DNA of 39,445 nucleotides from Olleya aquimaris. Its GTDB lineage: Bacteria; Bacteroidota; Bacteroidia; Flavobacteriales; Flavobacteriaceae. Position 1 is the first letter of the stretch; each line of letters starts with the position of its first letter. A program made the position numbers and the translations under genes. A model generated the notes under the pieces. It searched no databases. It saw only the letters and a program-made list of their open reading frames with translations, and had not been told where the DNA came from. The stretch spans positions 1-39,445 of the forward strand of contig NZ_QLLO01000012.1 of assembly GCF_003259525.1 (NCBI RefSeq). The letters run 5' to 3'. Below, in pieces: positions 26,769 through 35,160 of the stretch.

Positions 26769-27503
26769 CTATTTTACTTCGTTTAAAGGCATTTCTTTAC
26801 TGCCTATTTTATCTAATAGACTTTCAATGTTATTTACTATCTCTTTAAAGAATTTTGGATTATCAAGTACTATTTCAAATCTATTTTGTGAAGAGACATA
26901 CTGTTTTAAAGTAAACTTACCTTTGCTAAAACTCTTAATGTTATTGAACTTTTTATCACTATTATTGACGGTATCGTTGTTTTTAATTATACCCTTATGA
27001 TGAACAACTAAATTACGTACTTGTCTAAAATTATCGATAAAACTCCATTCAGGATTGAGTATCGAAAAATCAACTTTAGCTGACTGCTTTAAGAACTTCT
27101 TTACCTTATCAATATCATTATTACCCTTTAAGTCATCTACTCTGTAGTCTGTTTGTTTATACGATGCGAACCTATCACAACCACGTTTTAAAACATCTTC
27201 AAAAAAAGAATACAGTTGTATGATTTGAGCGTTTCTATAATTTTTGATGTAAACATCATTAAACATAAAAACATTGTCAATAAAGGAATCCTGTATGTGG
27301 TCTAAATATTCCTCTGAATATTCTGATTTATCAACCTCTTTGGATTTTTGAAAATTATCATACTCAACCTCTATATTTTTTAATTCTCTTTCAAAATGAG
27401 TTTCCATATGATTCATATAATCTTCAATTAAATGGAACTCAAAATGGATAAAACCAAAACCCATTATAGATGCAAGTGTTTCTTTTCTTCTTAATCTTGA
27501 CAT
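26769..27503 (-). CDS. HEPN-like protein, candidate ribonuclease effector
   Basis: 244-residue all-helical protein. The motif RQVRNLVVHH at 160-169 contains R163-N164-x3-H168, the RNxxxH form of the Rx4-6H active site of HEPN ribonucleases. An acidic residue in an earlier helix (YSFFEDVLKRGCDRF, about 98-112) is in the usual place for the first HEPN helix. HEPN proteins are metal-independent RNases in toxin-antitoxin, CRISPR and abortive-infection systems, though some are inactive. It sits between a long Argonaute (9 bp) and DUF4238 (3 bp), which suggests that it is the effector or a partner of that Argonaute. Assignment rests on the motif and the helical pattern, not on a family match. Confidence 0.65.
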   Translation of the reverse strand: MSRLRRKETLASIMGFGFIHFEFHLIEDYMNHMETHFERELKNIEVEYDNFQKSKEVDKSEYSEEYLDHIQDSFIDNVFMFNDVYIKNYRNAQIIQLYSFFEDVLKRGCDRFASYKQTDYRVDDLKGNNDIDKVKKFLKQSAKVDFSILNPEWSFIDNFRQVRNLVVHHKGIIKNNDTVNNSDKKFNNIKSFSKGKFTLKQYVSSQNRFEIVLDNPKFFKEIVNNIESLLDKIGSKEMPLNEVK

Positions 27504-27512
27504 ATCATTCTT

Positions 27513-29624
27513 TTATAAAAACCATAAAGCATCTTTGGCATCATCTGGAACACCATTATTAAATCGTGGCGCTATTTGTGCTACCATTTCTGGATATTTT
27601 ATAGTGATTGGGACATTCTGTTGTCGTAGTGATTTCCAATACAATCTGCTAAACTGATATACTTGTGTTAATAATTCTAACACGACGTCTGCATCTTCAA
27701 AAGCATCTTCATCTGGACTGCTTATTTTAATTTTTATTGGAAATGGATAGCCATCTGTATCTGCATACCTTTGAGAATTAGGGTAACGTGCATTGTTAAA
27801 CAGCAAAAATTGGTTTTCGCTTATACGTATGTATGTACCACTTACTGGCATTAACTTTTTATTCCAATTGAGGTCGTAAGCAATAATATCTTCTGCTTCT
27901 GTTTTATTGATATTTAGAATGTAGAGAGGAATTTTTAACCCTAATGTATGCATCCCTCTTATAATAGGTTTTAGTTCCTCGTAGCTCATTTCTTTATAGA
28001 AGTGAATGACTACTTTATCAGCTTCTGCAACAGATGTAAAATCTCTTATGGCTTTACATATACTACCTGCTAACAGGTCTGTTTCGCTTTGGTCAAAATA
28101 CTCGAACTTTCTAAACAAGCCATTGTTTTGAAAACTAAAGGCACTTGCTATATAACGTCTGTTTTCGCCTTGATTGGTAAATGCACCAACACCTATTACT
28201 AATTCTTTTTTATCGGTTACTGCAAGTTTCCAAGGTGCGCCACCTAATTTGGCGTGAATTGCCAATGCCATATTTTGTAATGAGAATTGGAAGTTGTATT
28301 GATTCTCGATATTGACCACCATTTTTTCATAATCTACAACCTGTGTAACAATGCCTTCATTTAGAAAGAGTTCTTTGATTTGAATATATATTTCTCGGTC
28401 TTCAGGATTTGGTGTAAACTTATCGAAAGGACTTAAATAAAACGCTGCATAACGTACAGTATCGTGGTCGAATGAAAGGTTTTCTAACTTTTCTGTAATT
28501 TCTGGAATTGGGTCGCTTTCGTTGGTAAACTCTATAAAATGCTCTTTAGAAGTTGAAGCCTTAATGTTTACATAAGCCTCAATCCCTTTAAAATATTTTT
28601 TATCTGCCGTAACACCAGTTTTAAGGTTGTTGTAAAATGTTTTAATTGCTTCTTTATGCGAGGTATGGTACACAAAGAAAAACTTAATATTTTGGTTGTT
28701 TGGTCGTTTGTATGGGTTAAGGTTATTCATTGCCAATTTAGGCACTAAATGGGTTTTCTTGTTACCATATTGGTCTTTACCAAACTCTAATAATCCTACT
28801 TGTGGGTCAATGTGATTAATACGGTTGAGAGGCACATCAATAAATGCATCGTTTTTAAACGGGAAAATGGCTTTAAAATCTTCTGCAAACAAATAATTGG
28901 TTGCAAAATTATTAATAAGTGCTACATACTTTTGGTATTTATTAGCTGGTCTAATTGGTTCTTCAATAGGTATCTCTAATGCTCTGGCTAATGGTAAACT
29001 AAAAATTGGGAATGCTTTATCAAACTCAATAGCATTGAAATAATCTTCTTTTTCCTCTGTATCGAGGTTCATTTGATAATTGAAGATAGTTTGTCCATAT
29101 ACGCAACGTTTTATTAACTCTGAATCCTCAATATCCTTAACAGACGTTGTAAGGACTTTTGATGTGCCATCGTACGATACAATAAGTTCTGGTAAGTCGG
29201 TTAATTTTGCAAATTGTATTTTAAATGAAAACTTATAATATAAATTATAATGCTCTGTATTGCCTTTAAGAGAAGGCATCCAAACCTGTACATCACCTAC
29301 AAAGTTTTTTACAACTACATAGTCTTTTGCTTTAAAATAGCTTCTTAATTGGTGTTTAAGGAATTGCTTATATATTCTTAATTCTCTACCATCTACTAAA
29401 TTTAACTTAATGCTTGGTGCATCTGGTATTTCCGTTGTAAATGTTGTAAATATTTGGTCTTTGTTAGATAAGTCTGCATCTGGAAACACCTCTTTAATCT
29501 GCCTTGAAAATTTAGATTTATGTATAGGATGACTACCTTCAATATCTTCTAAAGTTAAATAAATGGTAGGCGCACTATTAGGCCATTTAAAGTTAAGTAT
29601 GTTCGTTTTGAGGTGTTCTTGCAT
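27513..29624 (-). CDS. Long prokaryotic Argonaute with inactive PIWI domain
   Basis: 703-residue Argonaute, the usual length for long pAgos (N, PAZ-like, MID, PIWI). The MID domain begins near 310. Its 5'-phosphate guide-binding pattern is visible: Y413-x3-K417 (EIYIQIKEL), Q428 (GIVTQVVDYE) and K459 in HAKLGGAPWKL. PIWI runs about 460-703 and ends in the hydrophobic WFL expected of pAgos, after QVYQFSRLYWKSL and VPITIKYPEMVAQIAP. The catalytic tetrad is broken: the first Asp position reads LVIGVG (G480) and the third reads VIHFYK (Y543). It should bind a guide but not slice, as in long-B pAgos, which act through separate effectors. It is followed closely by HEPN-like and DUF4238 genes. Confidence 0.88.
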   Translation of the reverse strand: MQEHLKTNILNFKWPNSAPTIYLTLEDIEGSHPIHKSKFSRQIKEVFPDADLSNKDQIFTTFTTEIPDAPSIKLNLVDGRELRIYKQFLKHQLRSYFKAKDYVVVKNFVGDVQVWMPSLKGNTEHYNLYYKFSFKIQFAKLTDLPELIVSYDGTSKVLTTSVKDIEDSELIKRCVYGQTIFNYQMNLDTEEKEDYFNAIEFDKAFPIFSLPLARALEIPIEEPIRPANKYQKYVALINNFATNYLFAEDFKAIFPFKNDAFIDVPLNRINHIDPQVGLLEFGKDQYGNKKTHLVPKLAMNNLNPYKRPNNQNIKFFFVYHTSHKEAIKTFYNNLKTGVTADKKYFKGIEAYVNIKASTSKEHFIEFTNESDPIPEITEKLENLSFDHDTVRYAAFYLSPFDKFTPNPEDREIYIQIKELFLNEGIVTQVVDYEKMVVNIENQYNFQFSLQNMALAIHAKLGGAPWKLAVTDKKELVIGVGAFTNQGENRRYIASAFSFQNNGLFRKFEYFDQSETDLLAGSICKAIRDFTSVAEADKVVIHFYKEMSYEELKPIIRGMHTLGLKIPLYILNINKTEAEDIIAYDLNWNKKLMPVSGTYIRISENQFLLFNNARYPNSQRYADTDGYPFPIKIKISSPDEDAFEDADVVLELLTQVYQFSRLYWKSLRQQNVPITIKYPEMVAQIAPRFNNGVPDDAKDALWFL

Positions 29625-29676
29625 TGGTATTGGGATTTTCAGTATTACATATTTATTTTTTTAGTTTCAATTTAAA

Positions 29677-29710
29677 AGATTGCCACGTCGCTGCGCTTCT
29701 CGCAATGACA
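29677..29710. repeat. Palindromic repeat between R-M and Argonaute genes
   Basis: AGATTGCCACGTCGCTGCGC followed by TTCTCGCAATGACA resembles the dispersed palindrome 'GTCATTGCGAG...GCAATCT' seen in many bacteria. A closely related copy lies inside the restriction gene at 32250-32278. It separates the two defence units and could act as a transcript-stabilising or attenuating hairpin. Confidence 0.75.
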
Positions 29711-29724
29711 ACTATTATTAATTT

Positions 29725-32700
29725 TTATGAATTTTCAACAATCTCTCGTTCTTCTTGTGTTAAGCTATATAAATCGTACACCATAGTGTCAATTGTTTTT
29801 TCTGTTTGAGTAATTTGGGTTTGTAACTCTTGGGCTTTTTTCTTGTTGTCTTCAAAGAGTTCTAACCACTCGAACTCGTCTTTTTTGGTTAATGGTGTGC
29901 CACTTGCTTTTTTAATGGCTTTGTTGAGTTCTTTTATAAAGTCTGCAAAGTCTAACTCGTGCCAGTTATCGAGTTTTCGGGTTACAACTAATTCATTGTA
30001 TTGGTGCAACAAATAGGTTATGAATTTTGTCTTAATAAAGACAAACTCCTTAATTTCCTTTGAAATCTTATCATAGACATTCTCAACTTCTGATACTGTT
30101 TGCTCATCAGGTTCAACAAATGGTAATTGCGATAACAACACAGGTTTTACTTGTGCTAAAGTTCTTCCTGTTTCAGAGGAAAGAAGTCTATATAAGTAAG
30201 TTGAAATTTTTGAATTTAAAAATGCAGATAAATATTTATTTGAAATTTTTGAATTGCTATTGAATAAGTATAACCCATCGGTAGGATATATTTTTTCTTC
30301 ATCGATTGAAGTAATTATACTGTCTCCTGTTATGACACCTAAAACTTTACTTTCTTTCTCAAATATATTTTTATTTCTTGCTCTGTGTAAAGTGTAAAAT
30401 GGATGTTTACCCAGTTTAACTTCTTTGCAAGTTATTCTTGGTAAATACTCCTCAATGTATTTATAAATATTAGGGAAATCTGAAGGATTATCTTCCTTTG
30501 TTAGGTAAAATAGATATTTATCTGAATCAATAGTATAATAGCGTTTTACATCTACACCACCTGTGACAGTTTTTTTAATAAAGTCTATTTCTAATTTTCT
30601 TTCTTTAATTATTTCTTGAGTAACAATAAATGCATCTTTTAAATCTGGACTAACACCTCTTTGTATTCCATCATCATCAATATAATCTTTTAAAGTAGAC
30701 TTCTTATAACGTTTTAAAAGTTCATATCCCTTTAAATTTTGTGTTGCGATTACTGTATTAGGAATAGAATAAAACAAGTCTTTCTCTACTTCATAGGTTT
30801 TTATAACAGTAATGTCGTCATCCTTATATTTATTAAAATTACCTACTATTATAGGCTCTATAGATTCCGTTTTTTCGTAAATTAAAATAGCTGATGGTCG
30901 AGCTACATCTTCAAAAATTCCATCTCCAACATTTAAAGCGATGTTAAGATGTGTTTCATCTAATATTCTTTCTCGAAGTTTTGAATTATCCTTTTGATAT
31001 AGGATAACATCAGGAACAATCATTCCAATAACTCCATCTTTGGTAATCAAGTCAATAGATTTGTCCATAAAGAACATAAATGAATCTATCATTCTTACTA
31101 TTATAGCTTGATGCTTGCTTTTAACAAATTTTAAATCTAATTCGGGAAATTTAGCTCCCCAAGGCGGATTCCCAATAATTACATCAAAACCACCTTTATC
31201 AAATATCTGTGGAAATTCTTGTTGCCAATTAAAGGCTTTATCTCCTGCAACGGTTTTGCTATCAATTAATGAGTTACCACATTTAATATTGTTGCTTAAA
31301 TCGTTGAGTTTTCGGCGTGGTTGTGCTGTACGTAACCAAAGCGATAGTTTGGCAATTTCAACAGATTCTTCGTTAAGGTCAACCCCATAAATATTGTTTT
31401 CTAAAATGGTGTTTTCTATATCACTTAAAATAAGGCCACCACCTAATACTTTTGCTTTTAGCTCATCGATGTAACGGTGTTCTTTAATCAAAAAATCTAA
31501 CGCTTGGTTTAAGAAAGCTCCAGAGCCACAAGCTGGGTCGCAAATGGTTATTTGTAGTAACCACGCTCTGTAATTATCTAAAACTTCTAATAGTTGTTTT
31601 TTGGTGTTTTGGTGTGTTCCCTTTTTTATCTCGAAATAGGCTTCTTCTTTAAAGCCTAATGATTCTTTTTTCTCTTGACAGAGTTTACCAATGGTATTTT
31701 CTACAATGTATTTGGTAATGTATTTTGGTGTGTAGAACACGCCATCTTTTTTACGCTTACTCTTTTGTTTATCGAACTCGCCACCTTCAATTTCAGCATT
31801 AACGCTTTCAATTTCATTAAGTGAGTTTTCAAAAATGTGACCTAAAATATTAACATCTACTTGACTGCTAAAATCGTATTTAGCGAGTTTGTAGGTGTGT
31901 TTGTAAAGTAAGTCATCATCAATCTCTAAACTATCGAGAATGGCATCCGGTTTAAACAATCCGCCATTGTAGGCATAGATTTCTGCTCTTGAGGTTGTGC
32001 CTTTTCTACCTTCATCTAAAAAATGAAAGTATTGTTTAAAGAGGTTGTATAATGGGCGTTCGTCACCAAAATCGATGTCGGCTTTCCACTTATCTAATAT
32101 CTGTATTGTTGAGTTTGGTGGTAATAAGTCTCTATCTTCCGCAAAGAAAATGAACAGGAAACGGTCTATGAGTTTCTGTGATTTTTTGAATAGGGATAGT
32201 TTTACGTTTTTTTCGAGTGCTTTTAGTTCGGTGCTATCGTCTCCATTATGAGATTGCCGCGCTTCGCTCGCAATGACATTTTGTTTTAGGCGTTTGGCAT
32301 TTCGTTTTACGAGGTCTCTAAAGAGTTCGCGTTTAAATACGGAATAGTCGTTGTAAAACTGTTTGGTAATCTTGTCTTCCTCAACTAAAGACGCTTCTTT
32401 AATGGTTAATGGTAGATTGTTGAGAATGTTATCCTTTTGTAAGCATAGGTACATTAAAGCAAATTCTTCGGGCGCTAACTGAAAGAGATTAAACTCTAAA
32501 AACTCGGTAGCATCGTTGATGTAAAACCTCAACTTCTCAAAATTGGACGTAATAACATACACACAGCCTTTTTGATTGGCTTTATAATCGAACGCCTGTT
32601 TGCGGATGCTTTCTAAATCCTTGGTATTGGTTCCCTTTAGTTCAATAACTCCAATAGCTTTGGTTTCCTTTAAAATGGCTCCGTCTGCTTTTCCTGCGCC

Positions 32701-32946
32701 TTTTTGGTTTTTAAACTCGGTAGTGATATTGAAATTAGGTTTTGGATTTAGGGTATAACCCAAGATATTGACAAACAATTCATCTAGAAACTTGGCTTGG
32801 TATTGTTCTTCTTTAGAGTTTTTAATATTCTCCTGAATGGTAGCATTGTGAAAATACTTGGTGTATTTTTTATAGGCACGCTCAACTACTGAATTATCTT
32901 GTTGCGCCAGATATGTTTTTAATACTGATGTTTGGAATAATGCCAT
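29725..32946 (-). CDS. Type IIG-like restriction-methylation enzyme (Eco57I family)
   Basis: 1073-residue single-chain restriction-modification protein. The N-terminal PD-(D/E)xK nuclease has GKADGAI and VIELKG, giving D88, E102 and K104. A linker with helical domains follows, then an N6-adenine methylase: motif I DPACGSGAF (about 467-475) and motif IV NPPW (about 591-594). The C-terminal part (about 730-1073) would recognise the DNA target. It should both methylate and cut DNA at its own site. Residues about 223-232 (VIASEARQSH) are encoded by a palindromic repeat inserted in frame between helical segments. The XRE gene lies 7 bp upstream. The Argonaute follows after 100 bp, so co-transcription is possible. 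Confidence 0.92.
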   Translation of the reverse strand: MALFQTSVLKTYLAQQDNSVVERAYKKYTKYFHNATIQENIKNSKEEQYQAKFLDELFVNILGYTLNPKPNFNITTEFKNQKGAGKADGAILKETKAIGVIELKGTNTKDLESIRKQAFDYKANQKGCVYVITSNFEKLRFYINDATEFLEFNLFQLAPEEFALMYLCLQKDNILNNLPLTIKEASLVEEDKITKQFYNDYSVFKRELFRDLVKRNAKRLKQNVIASEARQSHNGDDSTELKALEKNVKLSLFKKSQKLIDRFLFIFFAEDRDLLPPNSTIQILDKWKADIDFGDERPLYNLFKQYFHFLDEGRKGTTSRAEIYAYNGGLFKPDAILDSLEIDDDLLYKHTYKLAKYDFSSQVDVNILGHIFENSLNEIESVNAEIEGGEFDKQKSKRKKDGVFYTPKYITKYIVENTIGKLCQEKKESLGFKEEAYFEIKKGTHQNTKKQLLEVLDNYRAWLLQITICDPACGSGAFLNQALDFLIKEHRYIDELKAKVLGGGLILSDIENTILENNIYGVDLNEESVEIAKLSLWLRTAQPRRKLNDLSNNIKCGNSLIDSKTVAGDKAFNWQQEFPQIFDKGGFDVIIGNPPWGAKFPELDLKFVKSKHQAIIVRMIDSFMFFMDKSIDLITKDGVIGMIVPDVILYQKDNSKLRERILDETHLNIALNVGDGIFEDVARPSAILIYEKTESIEPIIVGNFNKYKDDDITVIKTYEVEKDLFYSIPNTVIATQNLKGYELLKRYKKSTLKDYIDDDGIQRGVSPDLKDAFIVTQEIIKERKLEIDFIKKTVTGGVDVKRYYTIDSDKYLFYLTKEDNPSDFPNIYKYIEEYLPRITCKEVKLGKHPFYTLHRARNKNIFEKESKVLGVITGDSIITSIDEEKIYPTDGLYLFNSNSKISNKYLSAFLNSKISTYLYRLLSSETGRTLAQVKPVLLSQLPFVEPDEQTVSEVENVYDKISKEIKEFVFIKTKFITYLLHQYNELVVTRKLDNWHELDFADFIKELNKAIKKASGTPLTKKDEFEWLELFEDNKKKAQELQTQITQTEKTIDTMVYDLYSLTQEEREIVENS
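32250..32278. repeat. Palindromic repeat inserted in frame in the R-M gene
   Basis: GAGATTGCCGCGCTTCGCTC then GCAATGACA; in the coding frame it reads VIASEARQSHN. That peptide is a hallmark of palindromic repeats translated within genes. It resembles the repeat at 29677-29710 next to the same gene. Confidence 0.8.
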
Positions 32947-32953
32947 TTAGAAG

Positions 32954-33253
32954 CTACTGTTTTTTGTTGGTTAAGTTCTTAATTTCTTCTTCTGCTTTTT
33001 TGAGGATTTCCGTACTGTTGGATTCATCTTTAAGCATATTGACAATTTTATCAGCCATCCAAAAGTTTAGTAACTCATTTTCACTTTCATTTAATGCTTT
33101 AGCTAAATCCTCCACTTGTTCCTTTCTAGCTATGCGAGTACCTCTTTCAATTTTACTTAATAAAGCAGTATCAATATTCATTTGTGAAGCAACTTCACGA
33201 AGTAATAGTTGCTTTTCTTCCCTTAACTTCCTTATATAATTACCAAATGTCAT
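32954..33253 (-). CDS. XRE-family regulator (controller-like)
   Basis: 99-residue DNA-binding protein starting MTFGNYIRKLREEK. A Cro/C1-type helix-turn-helix spans about 5-60 (LLREVASQMNIDTALLSKIERGTR), followed by a helical tail (about 61-99). It sits 7 bp upstream of the type IIG enzyme, the usual place of controller (C) proteins that time restriction against methylation. The frame extends 8 residues further upstream to 33277, but the ATG at 33253 fits the family. A dyad just upstream (33266-33277) is a likely self-binding site. Autoregulation is inferred. Confidence 0.85.
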   Translation of the reverse strand: MTFGNYIRKLREEKQLLLREVASQMNIDTALLSKIERGTRIARKEQVEDLAKALNESENELLNFWMADKIVNMLKDESNSTEILKKAEEEIKNLTNKKQ

Positions 33254-33265
33254 TTTAGAGATATT

Positions 33266-33285
33266 TTGACTTGTCAATATTTGTC
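33266..33285 (-). promoter_or_regulatory. Dyad operator upstream of XRE gene
   Basis: TTGACTTGTCAA (33266-33277), a TTGAC-N2-GTCAA dyad, is followed by a second half-site TTGTC at 33281-33285, repeated 10 bp after the first TTGTC. It lies 13 bp upstream of the preferred XRE start and resembles the GACT...AGTC boxes bound by controller proteins of restriction systems. Confidence 0.5.
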
Positions 33286-33355
33286 TAATTTAAGAAAAGG
33301 TAACAAAAGGAAAGTAAAAAGATATAAACAGTTATTAACAGGTAATGAGGAAGTT

Positions 33356-33397
33356 GAGGATTTGAGGAAGTCCATTTAATCATTTCCTTAAATCCTC
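33356..33397. repeat. Strong hairpin between DUF3987 and XRE genes
   Basis: GAGGATTTGAGGAA (33356-33369) pairs with TTCCTTAAATCCTC (33384-33397), 13 of 14 positions plus one G-T wobble, over a 14-base loop. It starts 12 bp beyond the DUF3987 stop on the minus strand. No T run follows. It may end the mobile-element transcript or protect its 3' end. Confidence 0.55.
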
Positions 33398-33408
33398 GAA
33401 ATCCTTAA

Positions 33409-35160
33409 CTATGTCTTTGCAGGATTTGAATAGTTATTGTGTGCTTCTCTGTGTATTAATCCTGCATCAACAAATTTGGTAATATAACCTTCTGCTGTTT
33501 TATGTGGGATGCTCTGTTTTGTGGCTAAATCTAAATACTCTTGTCTGCTAAATTGCTTTGGTAAACTTTCTAAAAAGCGTTCTTTTCTATTTAACCGTTT
33601 TGTTACTTTTTGCTCTATTGGTAAATCATTAAATACTTTACTACTGTGCTTCACTAAAATTGAAATAATAGTTAGTGCATTTTCAAAATCTATATCCTCA
33701 CATTCTTTAGTTGCGTTTACATCGCCATCTTCCATAATGCGAAATGCTGTGAATAGCATCATTATCCTAAACGCAATTAAGCCTAATCGCCTTATTGTTG
33801 CAATGTATTCTTCGGGTTGTAGGTTGATGTATTTGGTCTGTAAGGATTCAAAAAATGTATTGAATTGCTGTTGTTGGGTTGTGGTTAATCGTATTTCAAT
33901 CTCTGGATTGTTTTTTAGCGTTTTGTACAATTCTAAAAACTCGCTACCTAATTGGTTATAGTAATCATCTAAACCTAACTTATTACTATTTTGAAATACA
34001 TTTTTCCAAGTTGGTTTTATATTCATATAGTAAAACATAAAGCGACTAAACAAGCCATTTTCTGCGTTGGGTATTAGAGTCGCCACTTGTTTTGGTGTAC
34101 CTGATAATACTGTTGATAAACAGGGTTTTTCAATATCTACATATTCTCTATCTGTTCTGCGATAATAGCTTATGGTTTCGTGATGAAATGCTTTACGAAA
34201 CCCATCGGAATAATTGCCATAATCACTTTTAAAGGCTTGGGCTAACGTGTCGCCTTCGGTTTCAAAAATTAATCCTCTGCCTTTATTATCAGAAATTAAT
34301 TGATATACGCCTGTTACACTATTGTTAGCAGGAATAAACAGCATTCGTTCTGGTGGCTTACTCGGTTTTTCCAAGTTTTCATCTTTGCCTTTGTTCATAT
34401 TATAAGTAGCGGTTTCTGCTTGAAATTGCTGCTTTAATACTTTTGCTTGTTCTCGTTTTAATTTGTGAACAGGCTCTACCAAATTTTTAATTTGGTTAAG
34501 CCTTCCTTTACCTGCAGATGCAGGTGCGGTTACAAATAAATATAAGTTGCTAAATACTTTACGTTGGTCATAGATTCCGAAGAGTTTAGGAAAACACGCA
34601 CTAAATGCTGTTAATGCGCCTAATAACAAAATGTCCTTTTCTTCCTGTCCATTAGCAGGATTTACAACTTGTTGTAAAAACTGTGGCAAATTTTCATATA
34701 CCGTTTCTGGTATTGTTGGCATTGCTTGCTCTTTTGTATCGACAACCGTTGCAACGTTTGTTGCAACTTCGCTGTTGTACTGTTGTTTAGTCGGTTTGAT
34801 ACCTGACTGATGTGCGTAATGGTAAAAGGTAGCAATTGTAATACCGTGTCCTTTTGCATTTAAGCATTTATCAAATTGTGCATCACATTCTTTGGTATCG
34901 TAACCTGCATAATTTTTACTTATACGGTGGAAATAATCCCTTCCTGTTTCTCCATATTCTTCTGCTAATGCAAAGCCTAAATCTCTCCAAGTGGCATAAC
35001 TTCCTGTTATGTCTGTACCTGATTGCTCTATTGCTGAAATGTAGGATTCAATGTCGTTATCAGCAACTGCAACAACATTAGTTGTTGCGGTGTTGCTTTT
35101 TGGTTGAGGTTGCTCTTTAGGAACTTCTAACCAATCTTTTGGGTTAAATATTTTAGTCAT
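33409..35160 (-). CDS. PriCT-2 / DUF3987 replication-associated protein
   Basis: 583-residue protein. Residues about 36-120 form a PriCT-2-type primase C-terminal domain (TWRDLGFALAEEYGETGRDYF). DUF3987 follows (about 150-560) with a P-loop-like APASAGKGR (212-220) and the phrases FETEGDTLAQAF and LSGTPKQVATLI. DUF3987 proteins are helicase/ATPase-like and accompany BT4734/VirE-N proteins in Bacteroidetes mobile elements and prophage-like islands. Here the start overlaps the stop of that partner by 4 bp. Together they probably prime or unwind the excised element's DNA. That role is inferred from the domains and the context. Confidence 0.85.
   Translation of the reverse strand: MTKIFNPKDWLEVPKEQPQPKSNTATTNVVAVADNDIESYISAIEQSGTDITGSYATWRDLGFALAEEYGETGRDYFHRISKNYAGYDTKECDAQFDKCLNAKGHGITIATFYHYAHQSGIKPTKQQYNSEVATNVATVVDTKEQAMPTIPETVYENLPQFLQQVVNPANGQEEKDILLLGALTAFSACFPKLFGIYDQRKVFSNLYLFVTAPASAGKGRLNQIKNLVEPVHKLKREQAKVLKQQFQAETATYNMNKGKDENLEKPSKPPERMLFIPANNSVTGVYQLISDNKGRGLIFETEGDTLAQAFKSDYGNYSDGFRKAFHHETISYYRRTDREYVDIEKPCLSTVLSGTPKQVATLIPNAENGLFSRFMFYYMNIKPTWKNVFQNSNKLGLDDYYNQLGSEFLELYKTLKNNPEIEIRLTTTQQQQFNTFFESLQTKYINLQPEEYIATIRRLGLIAFRIMMLFTAFRIMEDGDVNATKECEDIDFENALTIISILVKHSSKVFNDLPIEQKVTKRLNRKERFLESLPKQFSRQEYLDLATKQSIPHKTAEGYITKFVDAGLIHREAHNNYSNPAKT

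Noticed and set aside
27513-29624. Calling the Argonaute a DNA-guided slicer
   Set aside because: The first and third catalytic acidic positions read Gly and Tyr, so autonomous cleavage is unlikely.
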